64,000 nt of DNA from assembly GCA_002470825.1 (NCBI GenBank), contig DKOR01000034.1, forward strand, positions 62,001 to 126,000, written 5' to 3'. The translations under genes were made by a program, and so were the position numbers. The number at the start of each line of letters is the position of its first letter. Positions within the stretch are counted from its first letter, which is position 1. Positions 28,506 to 35,929 of this stretch are shown piece after piece. The DNA is from Thiotrichaceae bacterium UBA7357 (lineage in GTDB: Bacteria; Pseudomonadota; Gammaproteobacteria; Eutrophobiales; Eutrophobiaceae). The notes under the pieces were generated by a model. That model was not told where the DNA came from. It did no database searches and was given only the letters and a program-made list of their open reading frames with translations.

Positions 28506-29129
28506 CTAATTTAGAGCTAAATCAGCTAAACCTAAGCCCTCTCGTAGAATAACTAGCTCATCTCCAGTCAAGTCTAGAATGCTCGTAAAGTCCATGCCGC
28601 CAGCTTCACCATCTATAATTAAGTCAACTTGCTTACCTATTTTTTCGTCTATGACGTTAGCTTCCGTCTCTGGTACGTTTTCATTAGGTAAAACTAAACT
28701 AATGCTAATCATCGGCTCTCCAAGAGAGGTCAATAAAGCCAGCGATATTGGATTATTCGGAATACGGATACCTATAGTTTTCCGTTTTGGATGCTGTAAT
28801 CGTTTTGGCACGTCATGTTTAGCGTGCAAGATGAAAGTGTATGGTCCAGGTGTTAATGATTTTATCATGCGAAATGCAGAATTATTAATCGAAGCATAAG
28901 ATGCTATTTCAGATAAATCTCGACAAAACAGTGTCATATTTTGACTTGCTGATATTTGACGCAATTTTCGAATTCGCTCCAAAGCTGTTTTTTGTCCCAT
29001 ACAACAACCTAAGGCGTATGATGAATCAGTGGGATAGGCAATAACCCCACCTTGGCGAAGAATAGATACTGATTGAAAGATTAGCCTCGCTTGAGGATTT
29101 TTTTTGTGTACTTTAAAATATTGAGCCAT
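28506..29129 (-). CDS. yciO: YciO/Sua5/YrdC-family protein (YciO type)
   Basis: This is a YrdC-domain protein. TsaC and Sua5 of this superfamily make threonylcarbamoyl-AMP for tRNA t6A, while the role of YciO itself is less settled. The sequence aligns along its length with E. coli YciO as I recall it: IAYPTDSSYALGCCMGQKTA near residue 34, KRKTIGIRIPNNPISLALL near residue 117, and LREGLGLADL at the end. At 207 residues it lacks the extra Sua5 domain. Confidence 0.9.
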   Translation of the reverse strand: MAQYFKVHKKNPQARLIFQSVSILRQGGVIAYPTDSSYALGCCMGQKTALERIRKLRQISASQNMTLFCRDLSEIASYASINNSAFRMIKSLTPGPYTFILHAKHDVPKRLQHPKRKTIGIRIPNNPISLALLTSLGEPMISISLVLPNENVPETEANVIDEKIGKQVDLIIDGEAGGMDFTSILDLTGDELVILREGLGLADLALN

Positions 29130-29190
29130 ATATGTAGTCAGATAGAAATTAGGTTATGATTGTAACCACATCCAACTTAAGTAATTACTC

Positions 29191-29766
29191 ATGAAATTTC
29201 TGTTTGATTTTTTCCCTATTGTTGCATTTTTTATTGCATTTTATATCCCAGAAGATAGAGAACAAGGCATTTATATAGCAACATACACTATAATGGTGGC
29301 ATCGTTTATTCAGATTTGTCTGTATTGGTTGCTATACAAGAAATTTGAAAAAATGCATTTAATCACATTTGTTGTAGTTATTATAATCGGTAGCCTTACT
29401 ATTTATTTCCACGATGAACGTTTCATCAAATGGAAGCCCACTATTGTAAACTGGTGCTTTGCCATAGCATTGTTTGGTAGCCATTTTATCGGTGACAAAA
29501 CACTCTTTCAGCGAATGATCAATTTAGCAGAAAATAAACTTGTATTGCCTAATCAAGTATGGCGAAAAATCAATATGAGTTGGGTAATATTTTTTATATT
29601 TATTGGCTTTGTAAATCTCTATGTTGCCTTCAATTTTAGTACTGAATTCTGGGTCAATTTTAAAGTTTGGGGTATGACTTTATTAAATCTGACGTTCCTT
29701 ATTGGAATGGGAGCATATATGTATCGTTACATAAAAGAATCAGACTCGATATCACAGGAAAAATAA
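29191..29766 (+). CDS. yciB: Inner membrane protein YciB / septation protein A family
   Basis: This 191-residue inner-membrane protein has five to six predicted helices. The N terminus MKFLFDFFPIVAFFIAFY and the segment WVIFFIFIGFVNLYVAFNF near residue 131 match the YciB (IspZ/IspA) family, implicated in cell envelope integrity and septation. It starts a plus-strand series with yciI 2 bases downstream and is divergent from yciO. Confidence 0.93.
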   Translation: MKFLFDFFPIVAFFIAFYIPEDREQGIYIATYTIMVASFIQICLYWLLYKKFEKMHLITFVVVIIIGSLTIYFHDERFIKWKPTIVNWCFAIALFGSHFIGDKTLFQRMINLAENKLVLPNQVWRKINMSWVIFFIFIGFVNLYVAFNFSTEFWVNFKVWGMTLLNLTFLIGMGAYMYRYIKESDSISQEK

Positions 29767-29768
29767 GA

Positions 29769-30074
29769 ATGTATTACATGATAGTTAGTCAAGATTTCGA
29801 AAACAGCTTTGATAAAAGATTGGCCGCTAGACCAGAGCATATTTGTCGGTTGCACGAATTACAGAATGCGGGCCGCTTGTTAATTGCAGGTCCTAACCCC
29901 CGTATTGATAGTGAAGATCCTGGTCCTGCTGGATACAGCGGCAGCCTAATTGTGGCTGAATTTGATTCACAAGAATCAGCACAAACATGGGCTAATAAAG
30001 ATCCTTACATTGTTGCTGGAGTTTATGAAAAAACCATTGTTAAGCCATTTAAAAAAGTTTTTCCCAGTGCTTGA
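29769..30074 (+). CDS. yciI: YciI-family protein
   Basis: This is a small (101-residue) dimeric alpha/beta-barrel protein of unknown reaction. It carries the conserved HxxxL region in RPEHICRLHELQNAGRLLIA and SGSLIVAEFDSQESAQTWAN, with the DPY motif after it that is typical of YciI. The start is the ATG at 29769, 2 bases after yciB; a longer in-frame reading from 29667 lies inside yciB and was not used. Confidence 0.92.
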   Translation: MYYMIVSQDFENSFDKRLAARPEHICRLHELQNAGRLLIAGPNPRIDSEDPGPAGYSGSLIVAEFDSQESAQTWANKDPYIVAGVYEKTIVKPFKKVFPSA

Positions 30075-30090
30075 ATCTTACCGCATAGAA

Positions 30091-30342
30091 ATGATACGTC
30101 ATTTCATCGAAACTGAACTTGCTCCTACAGAGCTTGAAATTATCGATGAATCGCATATGCATGCCGGACATACTGGGCACGGTGGTGCTGGTCATTTTAA
30201 AGTCAGAATAGTCTCAGGAAAGTTTAATGGTCAACTCCCTCTTGCTCGTCACCGCATGGTCTATGCGGCGGTAAACAGCCTGATGCCTTTAGAGATTCAT
30301 GCGATTAGCATTGAAGCTCTAGCAACTGATGAGAATAGTTGA
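30091..30342 (+). CDS. BolA/IbaG-family protein
   Basis: This is a BolA-family protein of 83 residues. Such proteins pair with monothiol glutaredoxins and take part in iron-sulfur cluster trafficking or act as regulators. The conserved ESHMHAGHTGHGGAGHFKVR and ARHRMVYAAVNSLMPLEIHA segments are complete. The true start is the ATG at 30091; the open frame extends upstream into yciI. The stop codon lies 2 bases before the dam ATG. Confidence 0.92.
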   Translation: MIRHFIETELAPTELEIIDESHMHAGHTGHGGAGHFKVRIVSGKFNGQLPLARHRMVYAAVNSLMPLEIHAISIEALATDENS

Positions 30343-30344
30343 AT

Positions 30345-31160
30345 ATGTCATTTATAAAACCTTTTTTGAAATGGCCAGGAGGAAAATTTAAACTACTCGA
30401 TCGTATTCGTAATCGTCTCGATTCTGGAAGTAGACTAGTTGAACCATTTGTCGGTTCTGGTGCGGTTTTTTTAAATGCTGGCTTTAAAAAACATTTATTG
30501 GCCGATACGAATCCCGACCTTATCAATCTTTATCATCATGTTCAGGGTAAAGGCACGGGTTTTGCCGAGTACTGTCAGTCATTCTTCACACCAGAAAATA
30601 ATTGCGAAGAACGTTATTATGATTTTAGAAAACAATTCAACTCAACATCTGACTTAAAATATAAATCGGCGCTTTTCTTATATTTAAACCGACACTGCTA
30701 TAATGGACTATGTCGTTACAACTCAAAAAATAAATTTAATACCCCATTCGGTCGATATAAAAATCCATATTTTCCAAAAAAGGAATTGGGTGCTTTTTAT
30801 GAATCATCAAAATCAGCAAAATTTATACATGCTGGTTTTATTGACACAATGAAGAAAGCAAGAAAAGGTGATGTGATTTATTGCGATCCGCCCTATGTGC
30901 CATTATCAAAAACAGCATGTTTTAATCATTATTCTTCGGGTGGATTTTCATGGAAAGAGCAAATTGAATTAGCTGAATGGGCTGGTAAACTCGCAAAAAA
31001 AGGAATTCCAGTGATTATTTCTAATCATAATACTGACAACACAAAAGCTCTTTACAAAAATGCTGGTGCAACGATAGAACGTTTTTTGGTGCGCCGAACT
31101 ATTAGTTGTAATACGAGTAATCGCGGTAAAGTTGAAGAACTACTCGCCGTTTTTCAATAA
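30345..31160 (+). CDS. dam: DNA adenine methylase (Dam, GATC)
   Basis: This is an N6-adenine DNA methyltransferase. The SAM-binding motifs FLKWPGGK (residue 6) and LVEPFVGSGAVFLN (about 32), and the catalytic DPPY in YCDPPYVPLS (about 181) are present. YLNRHCYNGLCRYNSKNKFN and PFGRYKNPYFP closely match the target-recognition region of E. coli Dam, so GATC specificity is likely. At 271 residues it is intact. The ATG at 30345 follows the bolA stop by 2 bases. No cognate restriction gene is adjacent, as expected for an orphan methylase. Confidence 0.94.
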   Translation: MSFIKPFLKWPGGKFKLLDRIRNRLDSGSRLVEPFVGSGAVFLNAGFKKHLLADTNPDLINLYHHVQGKGTGFAEYCQSFFTPENNCEERYYDFRKQFNSTSDLKYKSALFLYLNRHCYNGLCRYNSKNKFNTPFGRYKNPYFPKKELGAFYESSKSAKFIHAGFIDTMKKARKGDVIYCDPPYVPLSKTACFNHYSSGGFSWKEQIELAEWAGKLAKKGIPVIISNHNTDNTKALYKNAGATIERFLVRRTISCNTSNRGKVEELLAVFQ

Positions 31161-31169
31161 AAATTCATC

Positions 31170-32300
31170 ATGTCTGACATAATAAAGCTCACAAAAGAAT
31201 TAATTAATCGAAAATCTGTCACTCCTGAAGATGAAGGTTGCCAAAAATTAATCTCCGAACGACTAAAAAAACTCGGTTTCAAGGCAACCCACTTACGCTT
31301 CGATAATGTCGACAACCTCTGGATTACTCACGGTAATACAGGTCCCTTGTTTGCCTTCGCCGGTCATACGGATGTTGTACCAACAGGTCCATTAGAAAAC
31401 TGGAAAACAGACCCTTTTAAGGCAGAAATAATTAATGATATGCTATTCGGTCGTGGCGCAGCTGACATGAAAGGCGGTATTGCTGCCATGGTTATTGCTG
31501 CTGAAAAATTTGTAGAAAAAAACCCGAATCATCATGGAATCATTGCTTTACTTATTACAAGCGATGAAGAAGGTCCTTCAATCAATGGTACACGTAAAGT
31601 CATTGATTATTTGAATGAAAACAATATAAAAATAGATTGGTGTGTCGTTGGTGAACCATCGAGCGATAAACAATTAGCAGATGTGATACGTATTGGTCGT
31701 CGTGGTTCTTTAAACGGGGTGCTCAATATAAAAGGAATACAAGGTCATGTTGCCTATCCTGATGCAGCTGATAACCCTATTCATAATGCCAGTGCCTTTC
31801 TAGCAGAGATAACTGCAGTTGAGTGGGACCAAGGTAATGCTTCATTTCCTGCAACCACCTTTCAGATCTCTAATTTAAATGCGGGCACAGGGACTGAAAA
31901 TGTTATACCTGGCAATTTAAAATTGTTGTTTAACTTTCGCTATTCGACTGAAACAAGCCAAGAAGAACTACAAGAAAAAGTGACTAATATCTTGAATAAA
32001 TATAATTTCAACCATGACCTTGAATGGAAACTATCTGGTCTGCCATTCCTTACTGAGTCTGGAAAACTTATTGATGCCACTCGCAATGCCATAAAAAAAA
32101 TCTGTGGAATAGAGACAACATGTTCAACCGGTGGCGGCACTTCAGATGGTCGTTTTATTGCTCCTACGGGTACTGAGCTCATTGAGCTAGGTGTCATTAA
32201 CGAAAGTATTCATAAAGTCAATGAATCCGTGAAGGTCGATGATTTGGAAAAATTATCAATAATTTATTATAATATACTTGAACAATTACTGATTGAATAA
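31170..32300 (+). CDS. dapE: Succinyl-diaminopimelate desuccinylase
   Basis: DapE is a dinuclear zinc M20-family hydrolase of lysine and diaminopimelate synthesis. The metal ligands are in FAGHTDVVPTGP near residue 65 (His), FGRGAADMKGG near residue 93 (Asp), and TSDEEGPSINGT near residue 131 (catalytic Glu pair); STGGGTSDGRFI near residue 312 is the family's C-terminal signature. The 376-residue length is typical. It starts 9 bases after dam. Confidence 0.96.
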   Translation: MSDIIKLTKELINRKSVTPEDEGCQKLISERLKKLGFKATHLRFDNVDNLWITHGNTGPLFAFAGHTDVVPTGPLENWKTDPFKAEIINDMLFGRGAADMKGGIAAMVIAAEKFVEKNPNHHGIIALLITSDEEGPSINGTRKVIDYLNENNIKIDWCVVGEPSSDKQLADVIRIGRRGSLNGVLNIKGIQGHVAYPDAADNPIHNASAFLAEITAVEWDQGNASFPATTFQISNLNAGTGTENVIPGNLKLLFNFRYSTETSQEELQEKVTNILNKYNFNHDLEWKLSGLPFLTESGKLIDATRNAIKKICGIETTCSTGGGTSDGRFIAPTGTELIELGVINESIHKVNESVKVDDLEKLSIIYYNILEQLLIE

Positions 32301-32303
32301 AAT

Positions 32304-32807
32304 ATGGAAAAAACAATAGAGAAGACTTTATTTGCCAGTCGCTGGTTACTAACACCGATCTACCTTGGTCTGTCTCTATCGTTAATATTACTAGCTATTA
32401 AATTTTTTCAAGAACTATTTCATGTTTTTAGCATAGTAATATCAATCAGCGAATCTGACCTCGTATTGTCAATTCTGTCCATGATAGATATGACGTTAGT
32501 GGGCAGTCTGATTGTTATGGTTATGTTTAGTAGCTATGAAAATTTTGTTTCCAAGATTGACCTTGACGAAGATGATGAAAAATTAGATTGGTTAGGAAAG
32601 TTAGATGCTGGAACATTAAAGCTAAAAGTAGCAGCATCAATTGTTGCAATATCCTCGATTCATTTACTTCAATTATTCATGAAAATCGATGAATTAAATA
32701 ATGACAAATTAATGTGGTACGTAATTTTTCATATGACTTTTGTATTATCTGCATTATTACTTGCGGTGTTAGACAAAATTGCATTTTCTGAACATCGAGA
32801 AAATTAA
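32304..32807 (+). CDS. yqhA: UPF0114 (YqhA) family membrane protein
   Basis: This 167-residue inner-membrane protein of unknown function has four predicted helices. The N-terminal stretch FASRWLLTPIYLGLSLSLIL, the ISMIDMTLVGSLIVMVMFS-type segment near residue 58, and ENFVSKIDLDEDDEKLDWLG near residue 79 are the UPF0114 signatures. It is the last gene of the plus-strand series, 3 bases after dapE, and is followed by a bidirectional terminator. Confidence 0.9.
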   Translation: MEKTIEKTLFASRWLLTPIYLGLSLSLILLAIKFFQELFHVFSIVISISESDLVLSILSMIDMTLVGSLIVMVMFSSYENFVSKIDLDEDDEKLDWLGKLDAGTLKLKVAASIVAISSIHLLQLFMKIDELNNDKLMWYVIFHMTFVLSALLLAVLDKIAFSEHREN

Positions 32808-32857
32808 TTGAAGCAATTTGTAAAAACTAACTAGCACTCCAATTAAAATCTATCACT

Positions 32858-32885
32858 AAAAAAACCCCGCCTCAGCGGGGTTTTT
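32858..32885. terminator. Bidirectional intrinsic terminator between yqhA and aceA
   Basis: A perfect 11-bp stem, AAAAACCCCGC (32860-32870) against GCGGGGTTTTT (32875-32885), closes a CTCA loop. T runs on both strands allow it to end both the yqhA transcript and the convergent aceA transcript. Confidence 0.93.
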
Positions 32886-32905
32886 AATTTCTACTTAAGC
32901 TAAGA

Positions 32906-34228
32906 CTATTCTTTTTCGTCGAACTGAGCTTCTTCGGTAGAACCAGTTAAGGCTGTAACTGAAGACGCCCCACCTTGTATTACAGTAGTTACGTCATCGA
33001 AATAACCTGCACCCACTTCTTGTTGATGAGAAACGAAAGTATAACCGCGCTCACGACCTTCAAATTCTGGTTCTTGAACCATTTCAGTGTAGTGCTTCAT
33101 GCCCTCGCCTTTCGCATAGTTATGAGCAAAATCGAAAGTTCGATACCAATTTAAGTGAATACCTGCCAATGTAATAAATTGAAACTTATACCCTAGTGCA
33201 GACAAATCTTCCTGAAAATTAGCAATCTGAGAATCGTTCAAATTCTTTTTCCAATTGAAAGAAGGTGAACAATTGTATGACATCAATTGTCCAGGAACAG
33301 CTTTTTGTACAGCTTCAGCAAACTCACGAGCAAAGCCAATATCTGGTGTGCCTGTTTCACACCAAACCAAATCAGCATAAGGCGCATAAGCAACACCGCG
33401 GCTAATAGCTTGTTCCATACCATTTTTAACACGGTAAAAGCCTTCAGGTGTTCGTTCACCTGTGAGAAATGGTTTATCATTTTTATCAAAATCACTAGTA
33501 ACTAAATTTGCTGCTTCAGCATCAGTGCGAGCTAAAACAATTGTAGATGTGCCCATAACATCAGCTGCCATACGAGCAGCAGTCAATTTCTGTATAGCTT
33601 CTTGTGTTGGAACCAATACCTTACCGCCCATGTGACCACATTTCTTAACAGCAGCAAGTTGATCTTCAAAATGAGCACCCGCAGCACCAGCAGAAATCAT
33701 GTTTTTCATTAATTCAAATGCATTCAATACACCGCCAAATCCGGCTTCAGCGTCAGCTACGATAGGGAGAAAAAAATCGATAGCATCTTCTTCAGAGACT
33801 TTCCCATCTGCAATATTTTTCCATTGAATTTCATCCGCACGTTTAAAAGTATTGTTGATGCGACGAACCATAGTTGGAACAGAATCGTATGCATACAGGG
33901 ATTGATCTGGATACATAGTTTCAGAAGTATTTCCGTCAGCAGCAACCTGCCAACCTGATAAATATACCGCTTCTAAACCCGCTTTAGCTTGTTGCATTGC
34001 TTGACCAGCAGTAATGGCGCCAAAAGCATTCACATAGCCTTTCTTAGATGTTCCATTCACTTTTTCCCAAAGCTTTTCAGCTCCTAGTTGTGCAAGAGTA
34101 TGCTCAGGCTGAACACTACCTCGAAGACGTACGACGTCTTCCGCACTATAATCACGTTTAACATTTTTCCAACGTGGATTTTCTGCCCAATCTTGCTCTA
34201 ATTCTTTTATTTGCTCTTCTCTAGTCAA
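32906..34228 (-). CDS. aceA: Isocitrate lyase
   Basis: Isocitrate lyase cleaves isocitrate to glyoxylate and succinate, the entry to the glyoxylate shunt. The active-site signature KKCGHMGGKVLVPTQEA lies near residue 190, and the N-terminal PRWKNVKRDYSAEDVVRLRG matches E. coli AceA. The 440-residue length is normal. Translation appears to begin at a TTG (34228) with GGAG 7 bases upstream; no better ATG is in frame. Malate synthase is not adjacent. A divergent LysR-type gene is the obvious candidate regulator. Confidence 0.97.
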   Translation of the reverse strand: MTREEQIKELEQDWAENPRWKNVKRDYSAEDVVRLRGSVQPEHTLAQLGAEKLWEKVNGTSKKGYVNAFGAITAGQAMQQAKAGLEAVYLSGWQVAADGNTSETMYPDQSLYAYDSVPTMVRRINNTFKRADEIQWKNIADGKVSEEDAIDFFLPIVADAEAGFGGVLNAFELMKNMISAGAAGAHFEDQLAAVKKCGHMGGKVLVPTQEAIQKLTAARMAADVMGTSTIVLARTDAEAANLVTSDFDKNDKPFLTGERTPEGFYRVKNGMEQAISRGVAYAPYADLVWCETGTPDIGFAREFAEAVQKAVPGQLMSYNCSPSFNWKKNLNDSQIANFQEDLSALGYKFQFITLAGIHLNWYRTFDFAHNYAKGEGMKHYTEMVQEPEFEGRERGYTFVSHQQEVGAGYFDDVTTVIQGGASSVTALTGSTEEAQFDEKE

Positions 34229-34440
34229 GGTATTTCTCCAGATTTTGTTAGTCTATTAAGGACCGGTAACAATCAATAAAAACCGAATCTTAATATTTCA
34301 GATTTTGTAAATCTCACCCATGTATGCGTTATAAAAAAGCTATAAGATATCTATCTCAGTAGACCAAACATTCAATTTGAGTTATTTTGACCACAAAAAT
34401 AATGAGTTCTTTACTATTTAGCAAGCTAATTATGTTAATA

Positions 34441-34461
34441 ATTAGTATAAATAATACTAAT
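34441..34461. promoter_or_regulatory. Palindromic site between aceA and the LysR-type gene
   Basis: ATTAGTAT-AAATA-ATACTAAT is a perfect 8-bp inverted repeat with a 5-bp spacer. It contains the T-N11-A spacing typical of LysR-type operators. It lies 22 bp before the regulator's start codon and about 210 bp before aceA, a position that fits autoregulation of the LysR gene. Confidence 0.5.
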
Positions 34462-34483
34462 ACTTGAACTGTAATTGCGACCT

Positions 34484-35434
34484 ATGACCCGTTTTTATTA
34501 TAAGCAAAACCGCATTAAACAATTGCGAGCATTTTGTTATGCCGCACAGTTTAAAAGCATGTCCAAAGCTGCTGAACAAATGTTTCTTAGTCAGCCTTCG
34601 ATATCAATCTTAATTCAATCACTTGAAAAGGAACTAAAACAGCGTTTATTCGATAGAAAAGGTCCTAAAATTAATCTTACAAAGGAAGGAATAATATTGT
34701 TTGAAATGTCTTTGCCATTGCTAGAAGGACTCGAAACACTCCCAGAAAGCTTTGAAGAGAAGTGCAAGCATTCTGTTGTCGGCAGTCTAAATATTGCTGC
34801 CGTTGAGGCAATAATCCTTTATACGTTGCCAGAAATCATTAAACGCTATACTGACTCATTTCCAGATATCCATATCAAACTCAATAATTGTGCAGCAGCT
34901 GTTGGTGTCGAAAAAGTTCGTAATGGTGAAGTTGATTTTGCCATCGGGTCAACACTTAATGTTCCTGATGACATCGCTTATTTGCCGGTTTATACATTCG
35001 AGCCAGTATTAATCACTCCAATCGGTCATCAACTGGCAAAAAAAAATCAGGTTACTATAAATGATATTAGCCAGTATGGACTGATTTTATCACCTCAACA
35101 TATGTCTACATGGCAAATGGTTGATTTAGTATTTAAACAATATAATGTTGATTATAAGGTAAAATTAGAAGCAGGTGGATGGGAGGTGCTGAAAAAATAT
35201 GTCGAGAAAGGTTTGGGCGTGTCCATAATCACGGATATATGCTTATCTGGCGAAGAAAATCTTGAACGAGTGCCGTTAACTCAGTTTTTTCCTAAAAGAA
35301 CCTATGGCTTATTTCTTCGCAAAGGCAAGGTTTTATCGCCAGCCGCACGTGAGTTTATTCAATATATTGATCCACACGCAGTGGAGATGTTCAGAACTGA
35401 AGAAAATCGCAAGGGGAAAAAATATAGAACTTGA
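34484..35434 (+). CDS. LysR-family transcriptional regulator (CysB-like branch)
   Basis: The 316-residue protein has an N-terminal winged helix-turn-helix (IKQLRAFCYAAQFKSMSKAA then LSQPSISILIQSLEKEL, residues 10-60) and a full periplasmic-binding-like effector domain. The start is set at the ATG at 34484; three more codons to a TTG are possible. Gene orientation, divergent from aceA with a palindrome between them, suggests control of the glyoxylate shunt or of its own gene. The effector is not known. Confidence 0.88.
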   Translation: MTRFYYKQNRIKQLRAFCYAAQFKSMSKAAEQMFLSQPSISILIQSLEKELKQRLFDRKGPKINLTKEGIILFEMSLPLLEGLETLPESFEEKCKHSVVGSLNIAAVEAIILYTLPEIIKRYTDSFPDIHIKLNNCAAAVGVEKVRNGEVDFAIGSTLNVPDDIAYLPVYTFEPVLITPIGHQLAKKNQVTINDISQYGLILSPQHMSTWQMVDLVFKQYNVDYKVKLEAGGWEVLKKYVEKGLGVSIITDICLSGEENLERVPLTQFFPKRTYGLFLRKGKVLSPAAREFIQYIDPHAVEMFRTEENRKGKKYRT

Positions 35435-35595
35435 TATCCGACCATGAGTCACAATATAAATTGTTATACAAATTATGTGTATAATATTTTGAAAATTAAC
35501 TTGAAACTAACCACTAGAAAGCAGCATTATTTATAAACAACGTTATGAGAAAGAACAAACGCATCAAAATCACAAAGATCAGGGCTTAGACAGTT

Positions 35596-35916
35596 ATGTC
35601 AGACAAAGCTGATAACACTATTGATGATGACTTGGCAATTGAAGAAAGCAAGCCACAAATCAAACGACCTCCATTGTATAGAGTCATTTTACTGAACGAT
35701 GACTATACTCCTATGGATTTCGTTGTGCATGTTCTGGAAATCTTCTTCTCAGTTGACCGAGACAATGCTACTCGTGTCATGTTAGAAATTCATACCCGCG
35801 GCAAAGGTGTGTGTGGGATTTTTACCCATGAAATCGCAGAATCAAAAGTCTCACTGGTTAATGATTATGCGAAAGAAAACCAACATCCACTCCTTTGCAC
35901 CATGGAAAAGGTCTAA
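35596..35916 (+). CDS. clpS: ATP-dependent Clp protease adaptor ClpS
   Basis: ClpS binds N-degron substrates and delivers them to ClpAP. The 106-residue protein has a disordered N terminus and the core PLYRVILLNDDYTPMDFVVH near residue 26, whose acidic NDD and Met-rich pocket residues recognise destabilising N termini. HTRGKGVCGIFTHEIAE follows. It lies 13 bases upstream of clpA, the standard pair. Confidence 0.97.
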   Translation: MSDKADNTIDDDLAIEESKPQIKRPPLYRVILLNDDYTPMDFVVHVLEIFFSVDRDNATRVMLEIHTRGKGVCGIFTHEIAESKVSLVNDYAKENQHPLLCTMEKV

Positions 35917-35929
35917 TAGGTAAATCAAT

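Noticed and set aside
31305..31320. GTCGAC-centred palindromes in coding DNA (for example in dapE, and in the lytic transglycosylase near 43595)
   Set aside because: They match only the central 8-10 bases and lie within coding sequence. They show that the core occurs by chance and temper the operator claim.
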